A stretch of 64,000 bases of DNA from positions 124,001-188,000 of the forward strand of contig NZ_VAUA01000009.1 in the NCBI RefSeq assembly GCF_005771405.1, written 5' to 3'. The DNA comes from Parasedimentitalea maritima. Lineage in GTDB: Bacteria > Pseudomonadota > Alphaproteobacteria > Rhodobacterales > Rhodobacteraceae. The notes beneath the pieces are model-generated. The model saw only the letters and a list, made by a program, of their open reading frames with translations. It did not search any database and had not been told where the DNA came from. The position numbers and the translations under genes were made by a program. Of the stretch, positions 35,047 through 43,467 are shown one piece after another. Position 1 is the first letter of the stretch. Each line of letters starts with the position of its first letter.

Positions 35047-35156
35047 TATAACCTCCCTTGCTACCCGTTAATTCGGGCTTGCTAGGTTAACAAAAATCAG
35101 CAGGCGGTCGGGCGTCTCGCAACCAGTTGCCTGCAGTGGATAACAATGAGCGGTGT

Positions 35157-35348
35157 CTAGAACCGCACGCTGTCGAGGTAAGCGCGGGTATGCGCTGTAT
35201 CCTGCATCTTGCTTGATGACAGGTCGGGTTCTGCGGCCTGCGCCTCGCCCCCCGTGGTCGCCACAGCCACCGCAGCCAGCGGTGCCGATGTTGCGGCCAT
35301 CTTCAGAAAGTCTCGGCGGCTCGATGCCTCCTCAGTCTTCCTTGTCAT
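35157..35348 (-). CDS. Formate dehydrogenase region Tat-target peptide
   Basis: Peptide of 63 residues with a twin-arginine signal (SSRRDFLKMAATSAPLAAVA) and a short mature part ending TRAYLDSVRF. This is the small conserved Tat-target protein regularly encoded beside respiratory formate dehydrogenases (TIGR02811-like). Its function is unknown. It lies 110 bp upstream of fdhA with a GAGGA ribosome site. Confidence 0.85.
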   Translation of the reverse strand: MTRKTEEASSRRDFLKMAATSAPLAAVAVATTGGEAQAAEPDLSSSKMQDTAHTRAYLDSVRF

Positions 35349-35398
35349 GAGTTTTCCTCCTCATTGGTGATAGACGGTTGCCCGTCCGACTATACGGA

Positions 35399-36025
35399 TC
35401 ACTCCGCGCTCATCCGAAAACCTTCGGACTCGATCTCCATGAACACCCGGCCAACTGCGCCAACCGAGGCATAAAGAACCGAGTTCTTGGCGGCCTCCAG
35501 GTCCGAAAAGAAATGCCCCGCCCAAGGGCCAATGTGCTTATTGAAGAACGTTTTCTGGTCGACCAAGCTCGCCGGTTCTCCAAAACGCCCCACGATCAGA
35601 GCGCCCATCATTTCCATAAGAGATGCAATATTATCCTCGGGCTCATAAACGTTCTGACCGCGAGTCATGCCACGTGCGGCCATGTCACGACGCAAAGCCG
35701 CAAGAGGCTTCTCATTCAGGAAACCCGTCAGATAGTAGCTGGCGTAGGGCAGCAGCTCGCCGCGTCCCAATCCAATGAACAGCTTATTGAATTCACTCTC
35801 TACCGTAGCAGCCTTGGACAGGCTCGCCAGCTTGGCCAGCGCGTTGATCGCGGTTCCAAGATCACCGTCATCTCCTGACAGTACAGCCGTTTGTTCCAAC
35901 AACATCTGCTCTGGGGGCGTGGCGAGCAGCAGGCCCAAAAAGTTGTATAGATCCGCCCTCAGACGGTCTTCCTCAGTTACGCGGACTTCGTCGGCCACGG
36001 CTGTCATTGGCGTCTCCTCTGTCAT
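35399..36025 (-). CDS. TorD/DmsD-family chaperone for formate dehydrogenase
   Basis: Cytoplasmic all-helical chaperone of 208 residues, likely to proofread the Tat signal of FdhA and aid cofactor loading. Family segments: LRADLYNFLGLLLATPPEQ near residue 23, NKLFIGLGRGELLPYASYYLTG near 83 (split by a glycine turn), and YEPEDNIASLMEMMGALI near 127. Two starts are possible: the ATG at 36025 overlaps the previous stop (ATGA), whereas the ATG at 36007 has the better ribosome site (GAGGAG). Confidence 0.88.
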   Translation of the reverse strand: MTEETPMTAVADEVRVTEEDRLRADLYNFLGLLLATPPEQMLLEQTAVLSGDDGDLGTAINALAKLASLSKAATVESEFNKLFIGLGRGELLPYASYYLTGFLNEKPLAALRRDMAARGMTRGQNVYEPEDNIASLMEMMGALIVGRFGEPASLVDQKTFFNKHIGPWAGHFFSDLEAAKNSVLYASVGAVGRVFMEIESEGFRMSAE

Positions 36026-36654
36026 GTCTCAGCAGCTCCTTCATCAAACGCAAACCGCATTCGGCGCGGAGCAGCATAAACGTGTAGTTCATCAGCTTCA
36101 TGTGCAATATCGGCGGGCGCAACATAGGCGACCTTTGTCACGGCCTCTTGTTCCGGTTGTTCGACATCGATCTCTTCGATCACCCCGGTCTCATCCTCCG
36201 AAGCCTCGCTAATTTCGGCGAGCTGCTGTTCGGCGGCTTCAGCCTCTTCTGCGGCCTGACGCGCCATTTCATCGACGTGGGCGGTCATACCTTTACCAAC
36301 TTGATAGGCCGTCTGAATATTTTCGATTACACAAGAGGCGTCGGTGAAATCTTCACCGTAGTCGACCAGCCCGTCGATATTTGCCAACACTGGGTTCGTT
36401 AGCCACAAACGGCGTAGCGCACGCGTGCGAATTCTGGCTGGGATCGTTTCAGTCAGGAACACCTTAAAATCGTCACCCTCGCCCAATGTGTTTGGGTCTG
36501 GCAGCTCCAAATCAGCCAAAATCTCTGCATCACTTTTTTCCGCAACTCTGACATCACATTCCTGTGCCTGCAGCTGCACCTCAGCCCGCGCATCTTCAAC
36601 TGCTTCCGCCTCGACGGCGGCTTTGCGGCGCGCCCAGAAATCAGACCCGCTCAT
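36022..36654 (-). CDS. DUF3306-containing protein
   Basis: Acidic protein of 210 residues starting SGSDFWARRKAAVEAEA, the DUF3306 N-terminus. The middle (about 45-105) has LPDPNTLGEGDDFKVFL and LRRLWLTNPVLANIDGLVDYG, the core of the family; the C-terminal half is low-complexity Glu/Ala (possible coiled coil). It is one of the standard companions of alphaproteobacterial fdh operons; function unknown. It overlaps both neighbours by 4 bp. Confidence 0.85.
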   Translation of the reverse strand: MSGSDFWARRKAAVEAEAVEDARAEVQLQAQECDVRVAEKSDAEILADLELPDPNTLGEGDDFKVFLTETIPARIRTRALRRLWLTNPVLANIDGLVDYGEDFTDASCVIENIQTAYQVGKGMTAHVDEMARQAAEEAEAAEQQLAEISEASEDETGVIEEIDVEQPEQEAVTKVAYVAPADIAHEADELHVYAAPRRMRFAFDEGAAET

Positions 36655-37244
36655 TGCAGTCGTTCCTTCTTGGCCTTCACTGGCGAGCGATAGACATCTG
36701 CCAACTGAGAAATCCGTGCATCGCCGATACCATCCTCAACAGCACCAATGTCGGTCTTGTCGCGGCGGCGCTTCTTGAAGCGTTCTTCGTGGTGATGCTC
36801 CAGCGCAAAGTCCCGCACCCAGGCAATCAATCCGTCGGGCATCGGAATTTTCTCGATAATTTCTTCGCCAGTATCAGCATAGTCCTGCGCCTCATAGGGC
36901 GAGGCGGTGACCAAAGTCACTTCCAACGAGTGTTCTGTCGCATCGCTGTCGCGCAGCACCACGTAAACGCAAGGCACTTCCGCGCTGAGCCCGTGCAGAT
37001 AAGCCTCTGCATCAGAACCGTGCAACTCCAGCGATAGGGTTGCAGCATGAAAATCAGAGATACCGTCCTGTTCACGTAACAGCTGCCAATTGGTCTCAGC
37101 CGCGCCTGGTAAAACTGCTATCGCTTTCCATGCGTATTTCGCCCACTGGGTCACACCCGGTGCGCGGCGCAGAACAACGCCAACTGGCATCACATCAAAT
37201 TTGTCCGGATTGTGGATCAAGCGCTGGCAGTCCAATTTTGTCAA
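36651..37244 (-). CDS. DUF3305-containing protein
   Basis: Protein of up to 197 residues with the DUF3305 pattern MPVGVVLRRAPGVTQWAKY followed by W-K-AVLPGA. It is first gene of the accessory-to-structural fdh transcript. Start is uncertain: a TTG at 37244 has AGGA close by, while an ATG at 37190 (shortening by 18 residues) has no ribosome site but begins directly at the domain. The tail is strongly basic (RFKKRRRDK, PVKAKKERLQ). No biochemical role known to me. Confidence 0.82.
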   Translation of the reverse strand: MTKLDCQRLIHNPDKFDVMPVGVVLRRAPGVTQWAKYAWKAIAVLPGAAETNWQLLREQDGISDFHAATLSLELHGSDAEAYLHGLSAEVPCVYVVLRDSDATEHSLEVTLVTASPYEAQDYADTGEEIIEKIPMPDGLIAWVRDFALEHHHEERFKKRRRDKTDIGAVEDGIGDARISQLADVYRSPVKAKKERLQ

Positions 37245-37566
37245 ATTTCCTAGTTAACGTGCCCCAACCAACCGTCTTTTCAAAAGCTGCTTTTTACAAT
37301 TAGACGGGGAATTCGTCACATCCGGACAATTTGGACAGCGCGGAATACCGCGGCATGCAGGAACGGTCGTTTTGTCTAATTCGACGAAATCACTCGACAA
37401 TAGGTGCAGCTACCAATTCAGCGAATCATCCGGATTGATTCGCTGAATTCCGGGGCGTCCAGCAGTCTCAAAACTGGTTTACGAAGGCGAGGAATCATGC
37501 CTAGTTGGAAGCCAACACAGGGTGTCTAACACCCCTTCTGCCAGTCTAAATGCAAGCGAGGAATAC
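37245..37566. promoter_or_regulatory. Divergent promoter region of the formate dehydrogenase locus
   Basis: A 322-bp gap without genes between the leftward fdh operon and the rightward polyferredoxin gene. It holds the 35-bp inverted repeat listed separately, an 8-bp pair AATTAGAC (37298-37305) and GTCTAATT (37374-37381), and CGCGG-AATA-CCGCG near 37339. I saw no -24/-12 promoter (TGGCAC-N5-TTGCA) on either strand. Confidence 0.6.
37415..37449. repeat. 35-bp perfect inverted repeat in fdh intergenic region
   Basis: AATTCAGCGAATCA (37415-37428), seven central bases TCCGGAT, then TGATTCGCTGAATT (37436-37449): 14 perfect base pairs per arm. No T-run on either side and genes on both sides point away, so it is not a terminator. 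A dimer or tetramer operator, or a cruciform, fits better. Confidence 0.75.
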
Positions 37567-39513
37567 ATGGCCAAGCAACTGATTTTATGTGATTGTTCGG
37601 GATCACAACAGATCGACGCCACCGCCCTTTCTCAGGCCACTGGGGTCAGCTGCTCCAAACTGCATTCGGCACTTTGTACCACCGGAATCGACACAGCAGC
37701 AGCCGCCTTGGCAGGGGGCGAAGCAACTATTTGCTGTGCCCAGGAACAACGTCTTTTTGAAGAACTGGCAGCTGAAATCGATGCCCCTGCCCCCCCCTGC
37801 CTCGATCTGCGTGATCGGGCCGGTTGGACATCGGATGAAGGCAATACACTACCCAAAATGTCCGCATTGATTGCCGAAGCGGGACTTTCCGTCCCTGCCG
37901 CGAAAGGTCTGGACGTGGTGTCTGAGGGGGGCTGTCTGATCCTTGGGCCATCGGAAATCGCTTTGGCCGCAGCAGAAAAGCTTCAGGATGTGCTGGCAGT
38001 GACGGTCCTGCTGGACAAGACCGCCGAGCCCCCGATGAGCCGCGCCTTTGACGTGGTTCGAGGTGATCTGCGCCAAGCCTCAGGCGCACTGGGGCAATTC
38101 GAAATCCGCATCGATGCACTACAACAACTGGAACCTGTCGGGCGCAACTGGAGCTGGAGTGATGCCCGGAATGGTGGCAGATCAAGCTGTGACATCATTC
38201 TGGATCTGACTGGTGGCACGTCACTGTTTCCAGCCCCGGAAAAACGCGAAGGCTATCTGCGTGCCGACCCTGCACATGCGCCTTCGGTGGCTGATGCTCT
38301 ACTACAGGCATCCCAGATGGTCGGCACTTTTGAAAAGCCGCTATATGTGCGCAATGAACCGCTACTCTGCGCTCACTCCCGTGCAGGCCAGACCGGTTGC
38401 ACCAACTGCCTTGATATCTGCCCGACCGGCGCCATCAGTTCTAATGGTGACCATGTTAGCATCGATCCGATGATCTGTGCCGGGTGCAGCTCCTGCGCCA
38501 CCCTGTGTCCTTCTGGTGCACTCACCTATGATGCGCCCCCTACAGACAGTCTGTTTCGTCGTATTCAGACCCTGGCCAAAGCCTATCTAGCCGCAGGTGG
38601 CGTCGCACCGCGTCTACTGGTTGTGAATGGACACGGCGGCGAAATGATCAGTTTGGCCGCCCGTTTTGGCCGTGGTTTGCCCGTTGATGTTGTGCCGTTG
38701 GAAGTCGAGGCATTGAATACCTTTGGCCATGCCGAGATCCTTGCGGCCTTAGCTGCTGGTTTTGCCACAGTCGACATCTTGCTCGCCCCCGGTGCCGAGC
38801 GCGAAGTAATGGAGCGTGAACTGGCACTGGCAAATGCCCTTGGCGGCAACAAGACAACCTTGCTTGACTTAAACGACCCAGATGCGCTGAGCGAAACCTT
38901 GTTTGGTGTCGAGGTGCCCACAGCCCTGGGCGATGTCGTTCGACCAATCGGAACCCGTCGCCAGATCACCCGCCAAGCAACCAAGGCGCTGATGCCTGAC
39001 GCAGAAGTACTTCCACTGCCCTCGGATGCTCCTTACGGGGCAGTTTTAGTCGATACCAGCGCCTGCACCCTATGCCTGTCCTGCGTATCGCTGTGTCCTT
39101 CGGGTGCATTGGGCGATAACCCTGATCTTCCCCAATTGCGGTTCCAGGAGGACGCCTGCCTACAATGTGGTCTCTGTGCCAATATCTGCCCCGAAAAGGC
39201 AATCACGCTTGAACCGCGTCTGAACCTGACCGACAGCGCGCTATCACAAACGGTCTTGCACGAGGAAGAACCGTTTGCCTGTGTAGAATGCGGCTCACTC
39301 TTTGGGGTTAAGTCCACGGTTGAAAAAATTGTCGAAAAGCTGGCGGGGAAACATTCGATGTTCCAGAACCCTGGGGCTGCGCGGATGATTCAGATGTGTG
39401 ACAATTGCCGGGTTGATGCCCAGTATCATCAGGAGAACAACCCCTTTGGTGGCGGTGACCGGCCACGCGTACGTACCACCGACGACTACCTCAGCAAGCG
39501 CCGCGATCACTGA
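37567..39513 (+). CDS. Multi-cluster 4Fe-4S protein of the formate dehydrogenase locus
   Basis: Cytoplasmic protein of 648 residues with two pairs of ferredoxin clusters: CTNCLDICPTGAI / CAGCSSCATLCPSGAL near residues 278-325, and CTLCLSCVSLCPSGAL / CLQCGLCANICPEKAI near 500-550. CVECGSLFG and CDNCR near the C-terminus may bind another metal. The first ~90 residues carry several cysteines (LCDCSGSQ, CCAQEQ). No signal peptide. Such genes recur beside alphaproteobacterial fdh genes; a role in electron supply for maturation is guesswork. Start: ATG at 37567 with GAGGA; a GTG frame start at 37522 lacks one. Its last 7 bp overlap the convergent cytochrome gene. Confidence 0.82.
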   Translation: MAKQLILCDCSGSQQIDATALSQATGVSCSKLHSALCTTGIDTAAAALAGGEATICCAQEQRLFEELAAEIDAPAPPCLDLRDRAGWTSDEGNTLPKMSALIAEAGLSVPAAKGLDVVSEGGCLILGPSEIALAAAEKLQDVLAVTVLLDKTAEPPMSRAFDVVRGDLRQASGALGQFEIRIDALQQLEPVGRNWSWSDARNGGRSSCDIILDLTGGTSLFPAPEKREGYLRADPAHAPSVADALLQASQMVGTFEKPLYVRNEPLLCAHSRAGQTGCTNCLDICPTGAISSNGDHVSIDPMICAGCSSCATLCPSGALTYDAPPTDSLFRRIQTLAKAYLAAGGVAPRLLVVNGHGGEMISLAARFGRGLPVDVVPLEVEALNTFGHAEILAALAAGFATVDILLAPGAEREVMERELALANALGGNKTTLLDLNDPDALSETLFGVEVPTALGDVVRPIGTRRQITRQATKALMPDAEVLPLPSDAPYGAVLVDTSACTLCLSCVSLCPSGALGDNPDLPQLRFQEDACLQCGLCANICPEKAITLEPRLNLTDSALSQTVLHEEEPFACVECGSLFGVKSTVEKIVEKLAGKHSMFQNPGAARMIQMCDNCRVDAQYHQENNPFGGGDRPRVRTTDDYLSKRRDH

Positions 39514-40250
39514 TGTTGCAACGGAGCTCCCAGATCTGCGGGTGGCAGATTGGCGACATAGGCGAGGATTGCCTCCAACTGATCGAGGGTTATCTCAACC
39601 GGCACAATTGGCGAAGGCCGATCCGGTGCAAAAGGCTCAGTCACGCCCTCCACCTGCGTAAAAGATGGATGTGGGTTGAGGACGTAGAAAGTCTGGAAAC
39701 GCTCAACCCAGTTCTCCAGTGTTCGCAGTACAAAAAACGACGGGGTAGAGCCGATAGCATTCATCCGCTCGTCATCCCGCACCACATGACAGCGGCCACA
39801 CATCCGACGCGACAGGTCCAGACCCAGCGCTGCGTCACCGTCAAATACAACACCGGCGTCCAGCGCCTGCTCGGCAAGGGGCAGCATAAACATCTGGACA
39901 CCACCGGGCGCATAGCTCGTAATAGTACGCTGACCAATGTCCGAGTCCAACCAGCTCAGGAAACGCAGCACAGCTTGGTGTTCCGGAGCCAAAACCTGCA
40001 TATACCAGGTCGATCGTGGGCCAACAAAAACCGGTTCACCGGTCGCGCCCAGCGCAATGTCATGTGCCTGACCCGCTGTGACGATCTGAACCCGAATTTG
40101 GGTCTTCAGCGAGAACCGCGGCAACAGGTGCTTCAGCAAGCCACTGTCAACCAGAGCCTGCGGCGCCATCAGCCGTACCAACCTGTCATCAGCCCGTGCA
40201 ATCGGTGCGAAACTCAGGCAAATAGAAATCAGAACAATCAGTCGGGTCAT
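39507..40250 (-). CDS. Cytochrome c with truncated TupA-like N-terminal domain
   Basis: Exported protein of 247 residues. A signal peptide (RLIVLISICLSFAPIARA) is followed by ~110 residues that resemble a shortened tungstate-binding protein: SGLLKHLLPRFSLKTQIRVQ and TAGQAHDIALGATGEPVFVG match in order the TupA start (SGLSDILLPEIKADLGLEV, GTGQALRLGAAGDVDAILV), and FLSWLDSDIGQRTITSYAPG matches its end. Most of the second lobe is absent. Residues ~145-240 are a monoheme cytochrome c with CGRCH and a late Met or His ligand unclear. ATG at 40250; the frame runs on to 40295. Possible periplasmic sensor or electron carrier for formate dehydrogenase. Confidence 0.8.
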   Translation of the reverse strand: MTRLIVLISICLSFAPIARADDRLVRLMAPQALVDSGLLKHLLPRFSLKTQIRVQIVTAGQAHDIALGATGEPVFVGPRSTWYMQVLAPEHQAVLRFLSWLDSDIGQRTITSYAPGGVQMFMLPLAEQALDAGVVFDGDAALGLDLSRRMCGRCHVVRDDERMNAIGSTPSFFVLRTLENWVERFQTFYVLNPHPSFTQVEGVTEPFAPDRPSPIVPVEITLDQLEAILAYVANLPPADLGAPLQHQ

Positions 40251-40316
40251 GCGAAATGGTAGAAAACCACCGCCCCCTTCGTCAAGCACCCCCACAACCC
40301 AAGGAGCAAGACAAAC

Positions 40317-41384
40317 GTGTCTCTCACCCGTGAATCCGTCCTCGCCGCGCTCAAATCAATCACTGACCCAATCAGTGGCAGCGATATCGTCAGCGCCGGC
40401 GTCATGCGCGCCCTCACAGTCGAAGGGGCTGAGGTCCGCTTCGTCCTCGAAATTGACCCTGCAAGCGCCGAGGCCTATGGCCCGATACGCGACGCCGCCG
40501 AAAAAGTTGTGACCGATCTTGCCGGTGTCGATAAAGTTTCGGCCCTGCTGACCGGTCATGCCGCCAAGTCCGCCCCACCGGACCTAAAACCATCAAAACC
40601 CGCACAGCCGCAGGGCCCGCAGAAAATCCCCGGTGTTGACCGCATCATCGCTGTTGCCTCAGGCAAGGGCGGCGTGGGAAAATCTACTGTTTCAGCCAAT
40701 CTGGCCTGTGCTCTGGCAGCTGAAGGCCGCCGCGTTGGATTGTTGGATGCTGATGTTTATGGCCCGTCACAACCGCGCATGTTGGGGATCTCGGGTCGCC
40801 CCGCCAGCCCGGATGGAAAAACCATCCTGCCAATGCGCAACCATGGCGTCACAATGATGTCAATCGGCTTGATGACCAACGAGGATCAGGCCGTTGTCTG
40901 GCGTGGACCAATGCTGATGGGGGCGCTGCAACAGATGATGATGCAGGTGCAGTGGGGCGCTCTGGATGTGCTGATCGTCGACCTTCCACCCGGCACCGGC
41001 GACGTCCAGATGACCTTGGCGCAAAAGGCAGAAGTGGACGGTGCTATCGTGGTTTCAACTCCGCAGGATGTGGCCCTGATCGATGCACGCAAAGGCATCG
41101 ATATGTTCAACCAACTCCACGTCCCAATCCTGGGCATGATCGAAAACATGTCGACCCATATCTGTTCCAATTGTGGCCACGAAGAGCATGTCTTTGGCCA
41201 TGGGGGCGTGGTCGCAGAGGCCGCCAAGTTGAACGTGCCCCTGTTGGCTGAAGTCCCGCTGCATCTGGACGTTCGTTTGGCCTCTGATGGAGGTGCACCG
41301 ATTGTTGTCAGCAAACCCGACAGCCCACAGGCGCAGGTGTTCCGAAACGTTGCCCAGGATTTAATCAAACGGGGCGCAGCATGA
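40317..41384 (+). CDS. Mrp/ApbC-family iron-sulfur carrier ATPase
   Basis: P-loop ATPase of 355 residues (Mrp/NBP35). It has an N-terminal MIP18-like domain (SVLAALKSITDPISGSDIVS, about residues 5-80) and a deviant Walker A SGKGGVGKST near 118. The C-terminal CSNCGHEE provides the CXXC that binds a bridging 4Fe-4S cluster. These proteins carry iron-sulfur clusters to apo-enzymes. Start is GTG at 40317 with AAGGAG upstream. Its place here suggests service to the many clusters of formate dehydrogenase. It overlaps the next gene by 4 bp. Confidence 0.9.
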   Translation: MSLTRESVLAALKSITDPISGSDIVSAGVMRALTVEGAEVRFVLEIDPASAEAYGPIRDAAEKVVTDLAGVDKVSALLTGHAAKSAPPDLKPSKPAQPQGPQKIPGVDRIIAVASGKGGVGKSTVSANLACALAAEGRRVGLLDADVYGPSQPRMLGISGRPASPDGKTILPMRNHGVTMMSIGLMTNEDQAVVWRGPMLMGALQQMMMQVQWGALDVLIVDLPPGTGDVQMTLAQKAEVDGAIVVSTPQDVALIDARKGIDMFNQLHVPILGMIENMSTHICSNCGHEEHVFGHGGVVAEAAKLNVPLLAEVPLHLDVRLASDGGAPIVVSKPDSPQAQVFRNVAQDLIKRGAA

Positions 41385-42085
41385 GCGACGTCTCCTTTCC
41401 TCCGCTTTTGCATGGCCATCAGGTCAGCGGCGTGGAGGACCCCTTTGATACAGCGTGTAAAAAGGCGATCATCGGTTGTGATGCCGGCTTGGTAACCTTC
41501 AATCTGGCACCGGACATTCTTCGGGCGGCAATGGTGTTTGCCCCCGAGGTTCCTCTTCGAAAAGCAATGGCAATGATGCCAACCTGTGGCGTAGGATTTC
41601 AAAACGCACTGGGAGCATTGGCGCCACCTGAAGTCGCGGTTCATTTAGAATGGCAGGGGGCAATCCGGATCAACGGTGCCCGTTGTGGTAGACTGCAAGC
41701 CGCCGCCAGTTGCTCAGATCCCGAGGTAACGCCTGATTGGCTGGTCATTGGGCTAGAATTGCCGTTGTGGCCCGCCTCCGAAGATACCGGTAATTCACCC
41801 GATGAAACTGCGCTTTATGCCGAAGGCTGTGCGGATGTCGAAGCGCCTGCTTTGTTAGAAAGTTGGGCCCGCCACAGTCTACACTGGATCACACGCTGGG
41901 AAGACGACAACGGTAAAGCCCTGCACGCTGAATGGCGCAGCCTCGCCCACGGCATGGGAGAGGACACAGTACAAAACGCGCTATCAGGCAGTTTCCTGGG
42001 TATCGACGAAGATTTTGGCATGCTCTTGCGTGCTGAAGACACCACCCACATGATCCCCCTTACATCCTTATTGGAGACATCGTGA
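41381..42085 (+). CDS. Biotin/lipoate protein ligase-like protein
   Basis: Protein of 234 residues resembling the biotin/lipoate-ligase family: VHLEWQGAIRINGARCGRLQ near residue 87 corresponds to the substrate lysine region (usually W-N-D-I.....KI.G), but the ligase's GRGR and KWPND motifs are not intact, so catalysis is doubtful. The C-terminal ~60 residues (ALHAEWRSLAHGMGED, FLGIDEDFGMLLRA) form the DUF4444-like segment. It is found beside formate dehydrogenase genes in Rhodobacterales as far as I recall. It overlaps both neighbours by a few bases. Function in this locus is unknown. Confidence 0.7.
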   Translation: MSDVSFPPLLHGHQVSGVEDPFDTACKKAIIGCDAGLVTFNLAPDILRAAMVFAPEVPLRKAMAMMPTCGVGFQNALGALAPPEVAVHLEWQGAIRINGARCGRLQAAASCSDPEVTPDWLVIGLELPLWPASEDTGNSPDETALYAEGCADVEAPALLESWARHSLHWITRWEDDNGKALHAEWRSLAHGMGEDTVQNALSGSFLGIDEDFGMLLRAEDTTHMIPLTSLLETS

Positions 42086-42564
42086 TGCAGCTTGCCCGCG
42101 CCATCCATTTTGACGAGAGCGACCAACGTGTCTTTGCCAGCCCAGCCCGAACCGGCGAATGGTGTGTTTCAGGCGGGTTTGAATTTTCCAACTGGGGTGA
42201 GTCCGACCTGAGTGGCAAGCCAAAGCAAGCCTTTTCCAATGGCTGGATGGGCTTGGAAACTGCTGGTCGAGTAACCTTTGTAGCGGTTACTCAGATCGAG
42301 CAGAGTGAGCTCGACACCTTGACCGGCCTTTTGGCCAAACATTTCGTCGATTTCTATAGTGCCCCAGACATCAACGCCGCTCGTCCTGTTGCGACCGAAG
42401 AACTAGCGCAAATGCTAGATCTTTGCGCGGAGCATGATGCCAACACCTTGCTAACCGTATCGCGTGAATTGACCAGTTCTGGCGTCAAAGAGGCCTTCCG
42501 CACCATCGAGCCGCAAGCTGCCGGATTGGAGCAATTTGCAATTCATGGTGATATGGACGCGTGA
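42085..42564 (+). CDS. Conserved small protein of the fdh locus (DUF6505-like)
   Basis: Protein of 159 residues from the ATG at 42085, overlapping the preceding stop. Recognisable only as a Rhodobacterales conserved protein, possibly DUF6505; begins with LARAIHFDESDQRVF and has GEWCVSGGFEFSNW near residue 25. No signal, helix or metal motif. Last gene of the rightward fdh accessory operon; a strong terminator follows. Confidence 0.65.
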   Translation: MQLARAIHFDESDQRVFASPARTGEWCVSGGFEFSNWGESDLSGKPKQAFSNGWMGLETAGRVTFVAVTQIEQSELDTLTGLLAKHFVDFYSAPDINAARPVATEELAQMLDLCAEHDANTLLTVSRELTSSGVKEAFRTIEPQAAGLEQFAIHGDMDA

Positions 42565-42607
42565 GTTTTTGCTATAGTGTAATCCTTCGGGTCACCTCAG
42601 CGACCAT

Positions 42608-42641
42608 ACAAAAGCCCCCACAAATTTGCGGGGGCTTTTGT
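42608..42641. terminator. Bidirectional terminator
   Basis: ACAAAAGCCCCC (42608-42619) and GGGGGCTTTTGT (42630-42641): a perfect 12-bp stem with T- and A-tracts on both sides, between the rightward fdh accessory operon and the leftward tup operon. Confidence 0.92.
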
Positions 42642-42666
42642 ACCGAGTAACGTTTACCAACTGACT

Positions 42667-43467
42667 CTATTTGGCATTGAAAACAAACAACGTCTCGCCA
42701 TTGATCTTGTACTCATTGATCAGTGTTTTGGCGCGGCCTGAAACCAGCCAGTCTTCCAGTTTCATCGCTAGGTCATTCTGAACATGATCATGTTTTTCGG
42801 GGTTTACCGGAATATACGCATATTGGTTGAACAGTACTGGATCACCAGAGAACAGCAGCTCTAGGTCGCCCTTGTTGCCAAAGTTCAACCAACTGGCCCG
42901 GTCTGCCATAATATATGCCCCGAGACCTGAGGCGGTATTCAACGCCGCGCCCATCCCGGCACCAACCGCATTGTACCAGTCGCCAAGCTCCAGTGCATTC
43001 AAATCGGCGGTTTGCCACAGGCTCAACTCTTTTTTGTGGGTACCACTGTCATCGCCACGACTGACAAAGACCGCATGAGCTGTTGCAATTTTCAGTAATG
43101 CGTTTGCTGCAGTATCCGCCGAGCTTACGCCAGCGGCATCCCCTTTCGGGCCGATGAAAACAAAGTCATTATACATGATCTCGCGACGATGGGTGCCGTT
43201 GCCACCAGCCAGAAATTCTTCCTCAGCCTTTTTTGAGTGCACCAAAATTGCATCGACATCGCCAGCCGCGCCCAAGCGCAGTGCTTGGCCAGTTCCAACA
43301 ACAACCAGCTGTACCTCCAGCCCCAAATCGGCCTTGATCTCAGGAAGCAGAATGTCTGACAGGCCCGAGTTATGGAACGACGTGGTCACTGCCATCCGCA
43401 TCTCTTCGGCAAATGAAGCCGAAGTTAAGGCTAGTGAGGCAATCGCGCCAAAAATTATTTGTTTCAC
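42667..43467 (-). CDS. tupA: TupA, tungstate-binding protein
   Basis: Periplasmic binding protein of 266 residues of a tungstate (possibly molybdate) ABC importer. A Sec signal (KQIIFGAIASLALTSASFA) precedes MRMAVTTSFHNSGLSDILLP, where the TTSF-SGL pattern is the oxyanion-binding hallmark of TupA (TTTS-DSGLL). GTGQALRLGAAGDVDAILVH, MYNDFVFIGPKGD and SRGDDSGTHKKEL are further TupA segments and distinguish it from ModA. It ends near the shared terminator. It overlaps tupC by 4 bp. Supplies metal for the neighbouring formate dehydrogenase (inference). Confidence 0.93.
   Translation of the reverse strand: MKQIIFGAIASLALTSASFAEEMRMAVTTSFHNSGLSDILLPEIKADLGLEVQLVVVGTGQALRLGAAGDVDAILVHSKKAEEEFLAGGNGTHRREIMYNDFVFIGPKGDAAGVSSADTAANALLKIATAHAVFVSRGDDSGTHKKELSLWQTADLNALELGDWYNAVGAGMGAALNTASGLGAYIMADRASWLNFGNKGDLELLFSGDPVLFNQYAYIPVNPEKHDHVQNDLAMKLEDWLVSGRAKTLINEYKINGETLFVFNAK

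Noticed and set aside
35047-35156. Sigma-54 promoter upstream of fdhA to match the NtrC-like regulator
   Set aside because: No TGGCAC-N5-TTGCA pattern here or in 37245-37566; the regulator also lacks the GAFTGA loop.
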